DNA of 64,000 nucleotides, from contig NC_018870.1 of the NCBI RefSeq assembly GCF_000305935.1, positions 637,942 to 701,941 of the forward strand, given 5' to 3'. The stretch comes from Thermacetogenium phaeum DSM 12270. GTDB taxonomy: Bacteria > Bacillota > DSM-12270 > Thermacetogeniales > Thermacetogeniaceae. The first letter of the stretch is position 1. Every line of letters starts with the position of its first letter. The notes below the pieces were generated by a model. It saw nothing but the letters and a program-made list of their open reading frames with translations, made no database searches and was not told the origin of the DNA. This document shows positions 8,704 through 17,457 of the stretch, piece after piece. Position numbers and translations under genes: made by a program.

Positions 8704-9513
8704 ATGCATAACATAAATCCCAGGTTGAAATTCTGGAACAAGTACTTTGCTGCCGCCGTTTTAACTGTACTCCTGGCCGGAATGTCGATAGCAATTTACC
8801 CGGAAAAGAAGAATCTTCGGGCTCAAGAGTATTCAACTACGCAAGACGCCTTGCAATGCACGGGGAAGTTCATCCGCTCTCATAAGGACTTGCTTCATAG
8901 GGCTGCACAGAGTTTAAAGAATTTTGAACAGCCGGAAGATCAGATTGTCGCCTGGATAGAAGGAATACCCCTTACCGTTGGGGAACTGGAATTTCGGGAT
9001 GGATTACGTAAATCTATCAATCCTTCGTCTTATAGTCAGGTGGCTTTTAACATCCTAGCTGAAGAAAAGATACTCCTCAACGAAGCTGTAAAAAGAAATG
9101 TGATCCCCACTTCCAAGGAGATTAATGAATTTCTGGCAAAGGAAAAGGAAGAGTATGGGTCTAATCCGGATTACCGCTCCGATGTTGACCTCCTGATCAA
9201 GGAGTGGGGAATTTCCGAAGCTGAGTACTGGGAAGATTACGAGTGGTATAATGCTTTCCGCATCATCATGATCGATAAACTATATAAAGACGTGATTAAA
9301 GAAGCGGTAACAGCCGGGTTGCTTCCAAAAGAGGACAATTTAAAAAACAGTGACATTTCAATTGCCACCGCTGTGCAACAAAAACAGAAAGCAAAAGAAT
9401 CCTACTGGAATCGGTTTAAACTGGAACTCAAAAGAGGAGCAAAAGTTCGGGTTAATAAGGATTTGCCTTCTCTTGAACTAAAACTTGATCCAGAGAAGTG
9501 GTATTTATCATAA
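8704..9513 (+). CDS. Exported SurA-N-like protein without a PPIase domain
   Basis: A 269-residue protein. Residues about 12-30 form one hydrophobic signal-anchor helix. The middle part (from IVAWIEGIPLTVGELEFRDG through EEKILLNEAVKRNVIPTSKE to the end of the long helices) has the pattern of SurA/PrsA-type chaperone N-terminal domains. No parvulin-type isomerase domain follows; the C-terminus is a short Lys-rich tail. It probably acts outside the membrane in protein folding or as a structural factor. The ATG at 8704 has an AAGGGGGAAG site; the frame is open further upstream. Confidence 0.65.
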   Translation: MHNINPRLKFWNKYFAAAVLTVLLAGMSIAIYPEKKNLRAQEYSTTQDALQCTGKFIRSHKDLLHRAAQSLKNFEQPEDQIVAWIEGIPLTVGELEFRDGLRKSINPSSYSQVAFNILAEEKILLNEAVKRNVIPTSKEINEFLAKEKEEYGSNPDYRSDVDLLIKEWGISEAEYWEDYEWYNAFRIIMIDKLYKDVIKEAVTAGLLPKEDNLKNSDISIATAVQQKQKAKESYWNRFKLELKRGAKVRVNKDLPSLELKLDPEKWYLS

Positions 9514-9546
9514 AAAAGAGTGGAAATGGCTTATAAAAAAAGATTC

Positions 9547-9573
9547 AGGGGAGTCTCGCCCTCCCCTTTCTTT
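9547..9573 (+). terminator. Rho-independent terminator
   Basis: A GGGGAG / CTCCCC stem with a 7-base loop is followed by TTTCTTT, 34 bases after the SurA-like gene. Confidence 0.75.
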
Positions 9574-9821
9574 GAAAGTGTTAAAGAAATGCTGACGAAT
9601 ATCATCAGGTTGCAGTGGGGGTATTGGAGGGTTCTTGATCTCGTTGACTACTTCCTCCATTCGTTTCAATTGCTGCATCTCCCGAAGGATTTCACGGATC
9701 TGCCGGTAACTGTCTTCATCATTATGTCCCAGTGGATGAAATTACTTGGTGCCTGAGGTACTCTCCGTTAACATAATAATTGTGTACCACCTGCATGGAT
9801 CGGAGATCCCTGACTTTAAAA
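9574..9821. other. Gap with no supported gene
   Basis: Open frames exist on both strands but have no ribosome site and no family pattern. One minus-strand frame (QQLKRMEEVVNEIKNPPIPP) looks helical but runs through the terminator, so I do not accept it. Confidence 0.4.
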
Positions 9822-10238
9822 TTACCTTATCCAGTGGAACGCGATATCTTCCCTGGTAGCAATAAGGTTGAACTCGTGGTGATCTGCAGTTACAAGGCTG
9901 GCACCGCGGACTTTTGCTTCCGCGGCCGCTATTGAGTCTGCTAAAGACAACCTGTAAGTCGCTTTCAACCTGCCGGCCTCCAGAAAAACCTCCTGGGTAA
10001 TCTCAGTGACTTCGGTAACAGGTAGTGCCCGTATTTTTCCCAATACCTGTTCACTTGTCTCCGGGCCTACTTCGCGATAGATACCGTAGTAAACCTCCAG
10101 CAGGTTTAACCGGTGCAGAAACAAATTGGGCTCCTGACGATTAGACTTCCGCAGCAGTTCTTCCACAACATCCGCACCAGCTTCGTCGTTCAGAAAGGCG
10201 ATGAGGGCACAGGCATCAAGCACATAATAATCGCTCAT
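9822..10238 (-). CDS. vapC: PIN-domain ribonuclease toxin, VapC type
   Basis: A 138-residue protein with the PIN-domain acidic residues in order: the Asp in VLDACALIAFL (residue 8), the Glu in LNLLEVYYG (about 48), the Asp in LSLADSIAAA (about 101) and the Asp in LVTADHHEF (about 119). These residues bind magnesium in VapC toxins, which cleave specific RNAs. The upstream partner on the same strand overlaps by 4 bases (ATGA), which is usual for toxin-antitoxin pairs. The closest target RNA cannot be deduced. Confidence 0.88.
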   Translation of the reverse strand: MSDYYVLDACALIAFLNDEAGADVVEELLRKSNRQEPNLFLHRLNLLEVYYGIYREVGPETSEQVLGKIRALPVTEVTEITQEVFLEAGRLKATYRLSLADSIAAAEAKVRGASLVTADHHEFNLIATREDIAFHWIR

Positions 10239-10465
10239 GTTTCCAGATCCTTTTCCAATTGCTTGGACTGCAGGTATTTTTCTACGTTAAAGCCTTTTCC
10301 CTTCAAAATCCCCCGTGCCTCACGAATTGGATCTTCCACGGGTTTGAGAAGAAATCCCTCGCGCACCTCCACAATGGTTACTCGCTTACCTTTCAGTTTT
10401 CGCGCTACCTCTGCCGGTAAATTCAGTTCGTCCGCATTCACTTCAGGGGTTAGCAACACCTTCAC
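10235..10465 (-). CDS. vapB: AbrB/VapB-like antitoxin
   Basis: A 76-residue protein whose N-terminal half (LNLPAEVARKLKGKRVTIVE followed by VREGFLLKP) has the swapped-hairpin AbrB or MazE pattern used for DNA binding, and whose C-terminal half (ILKGKGFNVEKYLQSKQ) is a helix likely to wrap the toxin. It lies immediately upstream of the PIN toxin and overlaps it by 4 bases. It probably neutralises the toxin and represses its own promoter. Confidence 0.8.
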   Translation of the reverse strand: MKVLLTPEVNADELNLPAEVARKLKGKRVTIVEVREGFLLKPVEDPIREARGILKGKGFNVEKYLQSKQLEKDLET

Positions 10466-10679
10466 CTCCAGTATAGAGACGGGCCAGTTCTTTGAGTCAT
10501 TCCTTTGAAATAGTATCTGTTGACAATTGTTCTTGAACGGTTATCTTTATTTGCAATATCGGCCTTGCCAGAATTTTGCTCTTCCCCGGTAGTAACACTG
10601 CTTTTTGTAAAATTATACCACAAAGAACGACCTGTTCTCAACCATTGCTGGCGGTTCGTCCGTGTCAAGATTTAGTAAG
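10466..10679. other. Region upstream of vapBC
   Basis: No gene is supported. The TA promoter should lie here on the minus strand, but I see no clear -35/-10 pair. Confidence 0.4.
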
Positions 10680-10940
10680 CGCTATGTTGTGCCGGTTTTG
10701 CCATTCTATGGTTTCTAATCGCTTTGCCTCTCCTGTATTCACAATCCCTTCCCAGTTCTCTCTAAGATAACGCAACAGTGGAGGAGTCTCTCCTTCCGCT
10801 TACCTTTCACTTTCTTAGCCGCTTCTGTTATTACTCCCTGGGTCTCTCTCCCCAGTCTCCCTCAGATATCGCTGCGCAGGCTTTTTTGTAGGCCTTTTCG
10901 TCATGGCTGAGGGCTTCGATCAGACGCTTGTTTAATTGAT
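10680..10940 (-). pseudogene. ISLre2-type transposase remnant
   Basis: The plus-strand sequence here aligns with about 15300-15560 of the complete ISLre2 element, for example TCCCAGTTCTC...AAGATAA, the CCTGGGTCTC / CTTGGGTTTC segment and the TTCGTCAT...GAGGGCTTCG segment. It is diverged, with indels, and no long frame survives. It marks an older insertion of a related element. Confidence 0.7.
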
Positions 10941-11197
10941 TTTTCGCTAAGGTCAGGCAGCCGACCGGCTCTTATAACGGCACAGTCCAATGCTGCCTGT
11001 TATCCTCTATCAAAACCGTCTTCACAGCGGATTCGGATACGCGAAGCTCCCGCAGTTTTTCCGGTGATAAACTTCATAAGTTGCTATTCGATGATCTATC
11101 TGGACAGGCTGGCTGCTACAGAAAAAAATTAACAAAATCTTAACATTTCCGGTCGATCCAAAAGCCCTCTTCAAACGTCTATATTATAGAGCATGAT

Positions 11198-11659
11198 CAC
11201 GATCAGTACCTTGCCGAAGACGTCACCCAGGAGGTTTTTCTTACCGCTCTAAACAAGCTGGATACCCTGCGAGACCCGACAAAAGTCGAGGCCTGGCTGA
11301 TTAGAACCGCCATCAACCGGTCGTGCGATTGGCTCCGGAAAAATCGCCCTATGTTAGCGCTGGACGAGGTTGCAGATAAGCAGGAGGAGGATGTGGTACT
11401 GGACCGCATCCTGGAGAGAGAGAACAAGAAAGAAATCCTCGAAGCTCTCTCCCTGCTGCCTACACTAAACCAGGAGGTCGCCTATTACAGGTTTTACCGC
11501 GGGATGAATTGTCGAGAAATATCGGAGGTCCTGGAGATTCCCGAAGGAACGGTTAAATCCCGCCTGAAAAGGGCGCTGGAGCTTGTTGCCGATTATCTCA
11601 AAAAGGAGGCCAGCAAAGAGAATGTTCCAGGAAAAGAAACCGGAAAAAATGATCGCTGA
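11198..11659 (+). pseudogene. Truncated ECF sigma factor (copy 2)
   Basis: The start codon region at 11193 is joined to what is codon 49 of the intact gene through a 139-base deletion, which shifts the frame. Region 2.1 and part of region 2 are lost, and the remaining in-frame ATG at 11351 would give only a region-4 fragment of 102 residues. Differences from copy 1 within the shared part are Ile to Val and Val-Thr to Leu-Ala. Not expected to be a working sigma factor, though the region-4 part could be translated. Confidence 0.85.
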
Positions 11660-12368
11660 TGCCGTCAAAGCCCGCATCCTTGCCGCCCCTCCCCCGGATC
11701 TGGAACGCATCTGGGCAGGCATTAACCGGAAAATCCGCAGGCAACGCGCCATTGAGGCGGGCAAAAGGGTCCTTGCCCTCGCCGCGGTACTCCTTCTTTT
11801 CGCAGGGTTCTATTCCATATTTCACCCCGAGCCGGTACGGGCTATCGGTAAAAAGGTCTGGTACAGCTTCGGCACCATCTTTCGAGGGCATATCGGAAAC
11901 GTCACTATGTCCTATACGGACAGCCTGGGGCCGAACCCCCCGGAACAGCCGTGCAACGTGTCGCCGCAGCTGGAACAATCCCTGGCGGCGGTAGCAGCAA
12001 AGTGCCCCTTTAAATTATTGGTTCCGGGTTATTTGCCTCATGGATTTACCTTATCCCAGGTCAAATATTATCCCGAAGGCAAAGGGTTCGCCATGGTTGA
12101 ACTCTACTACACAGCAGGGGAGAAGTGGCTGCTCATTGTTCAATGGAAGGCGGAGAACCAGGGCATCGGCTACTCTTTCGACACCGATGATACGGTGGTC
12201 AGCGATGTTACCGTACGAGGCAATCCCGGAAAATTGTATTACAGGCAGAGCAACGGCGGCTACAGCCAGCTTACGTGGGCCGAGGGGGATCGCAATTACA
12301 GGATAGGAGGTGCAATTAGTCCATCGGAAATTGAGCGTGTCGCCTCATCCCTCCGCGAGCTGAACTAA
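11622..12368 (+). CDS. Anti-sigma factor, DUF4367 domain (copy 2)
   Basis: This encodes the same 248 residues as the anti-sigma at 6619-7365, with one transmembrane helix and the extracytoplasmic DUF4367 domain. Its ribosome site (GGAGG inside the truncated sigma gene) is also kept. Because the adjacent sigma is broken, this copy would add to the pool that holds the copy-1 sigma, if it is transcribed. The conserved leader with its -10-like box lies 430 bases upstream, so expression is possible. Confidence 0.85.
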   Translation: MFQEKKPEKMIADAVKARILAAPPPDLERIWAGINRKIRRQRAIEAGKRVLALAAVLLLFAGFYSIFHPEPVRAIGKKVWYSFGTIFRGHIGNVTMSYTDSLGPNPPEQPCNVSPQLEQSLAAVAAKCPFKLLVPGYLPHGFTLSQVKYYPEGKGFAMVELYYTAGEKWLLIVQWKAENQGIGYSFDTDDTVVSDVTVRGNPGKLYYRQSNGGYSQLTWAEGDRNYRIGGAISPSEIERVASSLRELN

Positions 12369-12481
12369 TAAACGGGAGGTCACCATCTCCGGCGGCTACA
12401 ATGCCACTGCCTACAACACCGTTTCCGTCACAGGGAAACACAACTTGACCGGGGTACCCTTCCTTTGCAGAGCAAAGGCGC

Positions 12482-12882
12482 AGTCAATTTGATTATGTTC
12501 TTGTTTAATTATTTTCTCCTGAGGGAGGTGGAAGATATAAAAACCTAGCAGGATGCGGTAATGAAGATACGGGAAAATTACTAACTTACTAAAGAGGAAA
12601 ATATACCAAAAGCCTTACGGTAATATGTCAAGATCCAAGGACCAAAATTTCTAAGAAAATTTTCTAAAAAAGCGCATACCAAACCAAGCTTGTTTCCAGA
12701 GGTAAATGGAAAAAAGCAACATAAATGGTTCATCGGTTGAGAGACAATAGTCAGGTGGTGATATGAATGCTGCTCCACGCACTGTAGCGTCTTATCCGTT
12801 GTGGTCTTTCGGGATAAACCCTACTGGACGGTCGATACGGTATTATGAAGCGTTGCTATTAGCAGAAGAGCCACCCGACAGA
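12482..12882. other. AT-richer gap before the IS110 element
   Basis: No supported gene. A frame from 12763 (ATG with GGTGGTGAT upstream) of 53 codons runs into the IS110 end and is probably fortuitous. The right end of the IS110 element must lie in this stretch, but IS110 elements have no terminal repeats, so it cannot be placed. Confidence 0.4.
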
Positions 12883-14136
12883 CTAAACCTTAACCACCTT
12901 TCTCTGCCCCTGGGGCACGTATAGTTGGTTGCTGCGTAGCAGAGCATCAACCACCCGCACGAGTTTACGTGCGGTCAGAACCAAAGCACGGCGATGGTGG
13001 TGAGTGGAACTCTCTTTAAACTTACGGGCATAGAACTCGGCAAACCTGGGGTCCCATTTACGCACGCTGTCGGCGGCCATTACAAAGTAATAGCGCAGGT
13101 ACACATTGCCGGTTTTCGTAAGCGGCGTGTCATCGGCTTCAAACTCGCCTGACTGGTGTTTCCGCCAGGTGAGGCCGGCAAACTTGGCGACTGCCTTCTC
13201 GTTGTCGAACCGGTGGATGTCGCCGATCTCGGCGATTATTCCGGCGGTACAGACAGGCCCCATGCCCGGCATCGACTGCAGAGTGTTCGGAAAGTGTGAC
13301 AGTTCTTTCTCAATCGCCTTGTCAATACTCTTGACCTGCTGTTCCAGGGTGCGGATGGTCTGCAAACTGGTGGCCAGGATCAGGTTCACCGGCTCCAGGA
13401 GGCTTCCGTGCAGCCTGTAAGCGCAGGCTGCGGCATGCTTTAAGGCCTTGGCCGTAGCTTCGGGGTTGGAGAAATGACTCTTCCCCTTCTCCATCAGGAA
13501 GTCAATCAACTCATCAAGCGGTCGTGCCGCAATCTCTTCCGGAGAAAGGAACTCGGTCAGGATCGCCTCCGAGGTGGCCCCGAAGATGTCGCTCAGCACC
13601 TTGTCCTGGCAGATGGTATTGAACTTCAGGAACAGGTTGGTCAGGAAGTAGTTCTTCTCCCGAGTGATGGTCTGGATCAGGTGGTAACGGAACCTGGTCA
13701 GCCGCTGGAGGGGCAGGTAGCGGAAGTCCACCTGGCAGCTCTCGGGCAGCCGCCCGAACCTTAGCCGGTCGGCGATCACCAGGCAGTCGAACCAGTCATC
13801 CTTTGGAATATCGACGTACTGTTTTCTGAAGTTGGCGATCACCTTGGGATTGAAGACGTACACCTGGGGGTGGAAGGAAGCCAGCAAAGGCTCACCGGCC
13901 AGGCGCATCTGCAGGTGCCAGCCATAGACAGAGGTGGACTCCATGCCGATCCGCAGGGAATCAACTTCGTTGGCGCCGCAGATCTCCACCAGGTACTTAA
14001 CAAAGGACTCTGCACCCGGATCGTCGTTCTTGCAGCGAATGCGCTTGGCGATCTCCTCGCCCTCGGCGTCGAACATCCGGGCCTTGAAATCTTTCATGCT
14101 GACATCGATACCGACAAACAGTTTCATCAGTTTCAC
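12883..14136 (-). CDS. IS110-family transposase (DEDD recombinase)
   Basis: A 417-residue protein with an N-terminal RuvC-like DEDD domain (Asp in FVGIDVSMKD near residue 10; Glu in RIGMESTSVYG; the Asp pair in PKDDWFDCLVIADRL) and a C-terminal Transposase_20 domain (PGMGPVCTAGIIAEIGDI, then WRKHQSGEF carrying the likely catalytic Ser, then KTGNVYLRYYF). The frame is complete. GTG at 14136 has a GGGAGGGG site upstream. IS110-type enzymes use a bridge RNA from a non-coding end to pair donor and target. A C-terminal remnant of the same element lies at 4534-4712. Confidence 0.92.
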   Translation of the reverse strand: MKLMKLFVGIDVSMKDFKARMFDAEGEEIAKRIRCKNDDPGAESFVKYLVEICGANEVDSLRIGMESTSVYGWHLQMRLAGEPLLASFHPQVYVFNPKVIANFRKQYVDIPKDDWFDCLVIADRLRFGRLPESCQVDFRYLPLQRLTRFRYHLIQTITREKNYFLTNLFLKFNTICQDKVLSDIFGATSEAILTEFLSPEEIAARPLDELIDFLMEKGKSHFSNPEATAKALKHAAACAYRLHGSLLEPVNLILATSLQTIRTLEQQVKSIDKAIEKELSHFPNTLQSMPGMGPVCTAGIIAEIGDIHRFDNEKAVAKFAGLTWRKHQSGEFEADDTPLTKTGNVYLRYYFVMAADSVRKWDPRFAEFYARKFKESSTHHHRRALVLTARKLVRVVDALLRSNQLYVPQGQRKVVKV

Positions 14137-14290
14137 CCCCTCCCAAGGAGGAATTGTGCAAGATTATGCGGGGTCCCAGGCACCATAACCGGTCAACAGC
14201 CTCGCCGGAAACAACGCTTTCCTGTCAGGACCTTGTTCTATCCAACCTGCTACCATTGGACAGGATCTTGACAAGTTGCGCAACTTACGT
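14137..14290 (-). ncRNA. Candidate IS110 bridge-RNA region
   Basis: In IS110 elements of the IS621 type the bridge RNA is encoded in the non-coding end upstream of the transposase. Here that end is 14137-14290 on the minus strand. It contains several GC-rich inverted repeats, including TTGCGCAA at about 14275-14282 and paired CCTGTC / GACAGG blocks. Exact ends, stems and loops are not determined; this is positional inference. Confidence 0.45.
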
Positions 14291-14519
14291 GTCAGGGGTA
14301 CAGGTTATGGGCTGGGGGTCAGGCTTTCTAAGAGGTCGGACCTCAAGGAGGACAACACCTACCCAGAACATAATCTCACGACTACATTTTGCCTGGAACA
14401 CCGCCAAAAGTGAATACCCAATTTCCAGTTGTCAAGGAGCATTTTTGATCCAAGCCGGGCTTCTTTTAAGGGCTAGATCAATTGGTGTTACAAAAACTAT
14501 CTTACGAGGAGGAAGGAAT
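14291..14519. other. Gap between IS110 and the next gene
   Basis: No gene seen; fragments of other decayed elements may be present but I could not identify them. Confidence 0.35.
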
Positions 14520-14786
14520 ATGTTGCGAAAAATTGGTAATAAGAGAATTTTTTCAGTAATGCAGATTATCTTGTTTATTTATATGGCTGTGTTCGTTTAT
14601 GGAATAGGGATAAAAGCAAAAGTTGCTGAAGCTCTGGATAATAACACAAAATACCGGGGATATATTGAGAACCATATTAAGCAATGGGTGAATAATAACT
14701 ACTCGTACTATTATAACGTAAATGAGGTCGATGTAGATGTCGAAGCTTTTTCAGTGTCCATGTCAAGATCCAGTAGGTATTTTTAA
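14520..14786 (+). CDS. Small membrane-anchored protein, perhaps 3'-truncated
   Basis: An 88-residue protein with one N-terminal membrane helix (IILFIYMAVFVYGIGI, about residues 16-31) and an outside part rich in Asn, Tyr and Val. The site GAGGAGGAAGG lies directly before the ATG. The frame ends 17 bases before the terminal repeat of the ISLre2 element with an SMSRSSRYF tail, so the original C-terminus may have been lost by that insertion. No family recognised. Confidence 0.55.
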   Translation: MLRKIGNKRIFSVMQIILFIYMAVFVYGIGIKAKVAEALDNNTKYRGYIENHIKQWVNNNYSYYYNVNEVDVDVEAFSVSMSRSSRYF

Positions 14787-14802
14787 TAAAATTTTTCCCC
14801 TT

Positions 14803-16485
14803 AAGAGACCTCGACGTTCAAAACCTTAAGCTTCAAAGCAATGGCTTTGACCTTGAATTTAACTGAAGATTGTTGAGATAAACTTGACAACCAGGTAGCT
14901 AGGAGGAACAGACAACAATAACACGTTACCCCCTCGCAAAACATTTAACACATGCAGAGACCAAGCTATCAGTGCTACTCGGGAAACCGGTTAGCAAATA
15001 AGAGCAGCAAATTCCGGCCGGGTCAGTTCCCGTAAAACATGTTTTATCCAGGGACGATCCGCAAAAGGCCCTTTTAATGCCGGTATTGTCGCCTGCAGCC
15101 ATTCCCCTATTTCTCCGGCTTTTTGTTTTTCTACCGACTTTTCTACTGGTTTTATCTGCGCTATCTCCTTCAGCTTTCCATGTTCCACTGGCCAGCGCGA
15201 AGCATAATTGCTAAGCTCTCCGTTTGCTTTGGCAGCCAGAAGCCGGGCCATCCGGTCTCCTCCGGTTGTGGTCCACTTGGCCCCCAGGCGTTTCATCCGC
15301 CGTGCTACGTTGTGCTGAATCTGCCCTTCGATGGTTCCTAAACGTTTTGCTCCTGCCGAGTTAATAATCCCCGTCCAGTTCTCTTCAAGATAATGCAATA
15401 GCTTGATGAGCCTCTTTTTCCGGTTGCCTCTGGTTTTTTTGATTGCTTCTGTGAGTATTGCTTGGGTTTCCTGCCAGTTGCTATGAGAGATGGCTGCGCC
15501 TACTTTCTGAAAGGTTTCTTCGTCATACCAGAGGGCTTCGGTTAAATGCCTGTTTAGATGGTATGGGTCTAAGCAGTATACAGCACCGGGGAAGTATTCC
15601 AGCCCCTCTTTGATCCATTTTGCTCCATCGCCACCTATGTAGATCTCTTTGATCTGTTCTAAATCCCATTTCCCCCCAGCCCGAGCATAGCTCTCTTCCC
15701 AGGCCACTTGTCCTTCACTTAGGGTGCTTACAACAAGCTTGTTTTGCAGGGCAAAGCGGTTCCGGCTAACTTGTTTCTTCCCTTCGTAGGTTACTATGTG
15801 TTTGATTTCTCCTCGCTTCTCTTTTTCCCGTTGCAGATTGACTATCACTCCATCACCTTCAATATGCAACTCCCCAACCACTTCTTTCCCACCTGGTGCT
15901 CCTCCGTCTTCAAATACCGCCGCTCTCTTCTCTTCCCCTTCTCACTGCAGTATTTCGCCTGCTTCTTGGGTGATATGCCAGATGGTCATGGTGCTTAATT
16001 TAGGTACAAGATAACTCAATATCTCCGCTGCCCGGCCAAAGGAAAGTTCGGTGCTTAGTTTGATTGCCAACTCTTTGAGGTAAGGAGTAACCCTGGCCCG
16101 CTCCGGCCAGCCCAGCAGTTCGTCTAAAAAGAATTTGGTTTCCCCGGTTTCTTTGTTCCTGTACAGGCGCCTTTTTAAGGGAAATTCCCCAAAGGTGCTG
16201 ATGGCTGTTTTTGTCCGAAAACCGACAACCTCCCAGATGCTCCGGTCTCGTTCATTCATCAGACGGGTATCGATCTTTTCTAATGCCCAGGTGAAAATCT
16301 GGTTACACACGTCCTGGCAGAGTTCGTGAACCCCTTTCTCAAGCTCAGAGAAGTCTTCGCACTCTCCAATTAATTTGACTAAACCTTTGACAAAAAGAAG
16401 GACTGCCCCCACTATGTGGCGAATATCTAACATGAGACCTCACACTCCTTTTTGGGGTGATAGATTTTGGGTGCCGAGGTCTCTT
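14803..16485. mobile_element. ISLre2-family insertion sequence
   Basis: The ends are imperfect 24-base inverted repeats: AAGAGACCTCGACGTTCAAA at 14803 onward and, on the other strand from 16485, AAGAGACCTCGGCACCCAAA. Nineteen of 24 positions match. The single gene between them is frameshifted. I could not identify target-site duplications. Confidence 0.8.
14991..16433 (-). pseudogene. ISLre2 (UPF0236) transposase, frameshifted
   Basis: Two minus-strand frames make up one protein. The first (16433-15942, 163 residues) ends with ITQEAGEILQ and a stop. The second resumes in another frame with SEKGKRRAAVFEDGGAPGGK, VVGELHIEGD and continues to the C-terminus at 14991. The family normally has one frame of about 470-480 residues, which is the sum of the parts. 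The typical acidic residues and the CLDPYHLNRHL motif are kept. A single base change near 15945 would restore the frame, so the break is young. There is no obvious slippery site that would suggest programmed frameshifting. Confidence 0.85.
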
Positions 16486-16681
16486 TTCTTTTTAAGAAGC
16501 CGATCCCCTTCTTTTACCTACTGAAATTTTACATGGCCTTTTTCAGTTAATGAAGATAAAATCGAGGGCATTGCAAAAGTGTGCGTAAATAAGTAAGCGT
16601 CAAATACAACCCACCTTGGCACAGTGCTCGAGATTAAGGGATAATCTTCCTCAGAAAACGAACTGAGGAGGATTTCCCCTT

Positions 16682-17002
16682 ATGACCAGAGCCGAATTAC
16701 AAAAACTTTGGGAAGCTCGCATAGCCGAATACAGGGAAAGCGGGCAAAGCGTTAAAGAATGGTGCGCCTCCCACGAAGGCATTAACCCCAGGCAGTTATG
16801 GTACTGGCTGCGGAAGTTTAAGAACCAGACCCCGGCTCCTCCGGAGATTTCCAACCGGTGGCTGTCGGTAGAAATAAGCGAGGAAGATTCCCTAGAACAG
16901 GCCCTACTGGTCAAAATAGGACCGGCCAGCATCGAGGTAAGACCCGGCTTTGACCCGGCCTTACTCACCAAGGTAGTTCAGGTGCTGATGGCGTTATGCT
17001 AA
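16682..17002 (+). CDS. tnpA: IS66 TnpA accessory protein
   Basis: A 106-residue protein with the IS66 Orf1 pattern: a helix-turn-helix-like N-terminus (MTRAELQKLWEARIAEYRES, then GQSVKEWCASHEGINPRQLWYW) and a C-terminal part typical of the IS66 accessory family. It overlaps tnpB by 7 bases. A GAGGAGG site lies just before the ATG. It is thought to assist the TnpC transposase; the exact role is not settled. Confidence 0.85.
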   Translation: MTRAELQKLWEARIAEYRESGQSVKEWCASHEGINPRQLWYWLRKFKNQTPAPPEISNRWLSVEISEEDSLEQALLVKIGPASIEVRPGFDPALLTKVVQVLMALC

Positions 17003-17352
17003 ACGAAGCTGGTATCGACCGGGTTTACCTCGCCTGCGGAGCAACAGACCTGCGCAAATCTATTGACGGCCTGGCGGTACTGGTCAAGGAAGGCTTCGAA
17101 TTAGACCCTTTTTCTTCTTGCCTCTTTGTCTTCTGCAACCGTAAGAGGGACAAACTGAAGATCCTCCACTGGGAGCACAACGGGTTTTGGCTTTATTACC
17201 GCCGGCTGGAGAAGGGCAAATTCATATGGCCTCAAGATACCACTTCTTCAACCATCACCATCAGCCGCCGGGAGCTGCGCTGGCTGCTTGACGGCCTCCC
17301 CCTAAACCAGCCTAAAGCCCACCCCGAGGTAAAAGCACGCACCATCTTGTAA
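16996..17352 (+). CDS. tnpB: IS66 TnpB accessory protein
   Basis: A 118-residue protein of the IS66 Orf2 family: VYLACGATDLRKSIDGLAVL, then LFVFCNRKRDKLKILHWEHN and GFWLYYRRLEKGKFIWP are consecutive family hallmarks, and the length is normal. It is distinct from the RNA-guided TnpB of IS605 elements in spite of the name. It overlaps the upstream gene and lies about 105 bases before tnpC. Confidence 0.9.
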   Translation: MLNEAGIDRVYLACGATDLRKSIDGLAVLVKEGFELDPFSSCLFVFCNRKRDKLKILHWEHNGFWLYYRRLEKGKFIWPQDTTSSTITISRRELRWLLDGLPLNQPKAHPEVKARTIL

Positions 17353-17457
17353 AAGAAATCACTAGAAAGAAATATTTTTTGTCTGTGGTTGATTCTAGAG
17401 GAATTCGACACGATTCGTCGAATCCTTAAAGCATGAACACTCCAATCTATCGCCACC

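Larger units (their letters stand above)
11124..12481 (+). repeat. Long direct repeat, copy 2
   Basis: Second copy of the unit at 5981-7712, shortened by 139 bases in the sigma gene and by a net 234 bases after the anti-sigma gene. The remaining coding part is almost identical to copy 1. Confidence 0.9.

Noticed and set aside
9510-9740. Minus-strand helical reading frame (with QQLKRMEEVVNEIKNPP)
   Set aside because: It has no ribosome site, runs through a convincing terminator and ends opposite the stop of the SurA-like gene.
12763-12924. 53-codon plus-strand frame with a good ribosome site
   Set aside because: It overlaps the end of the IS110 element, and its sequence has no coding character; likely part of the element end.
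14991-16433. Programmed -1 frameshift in the ISLre2 transposase
   Set aside because: No slippery heptamer at the junction, and the family normally has a single frame.
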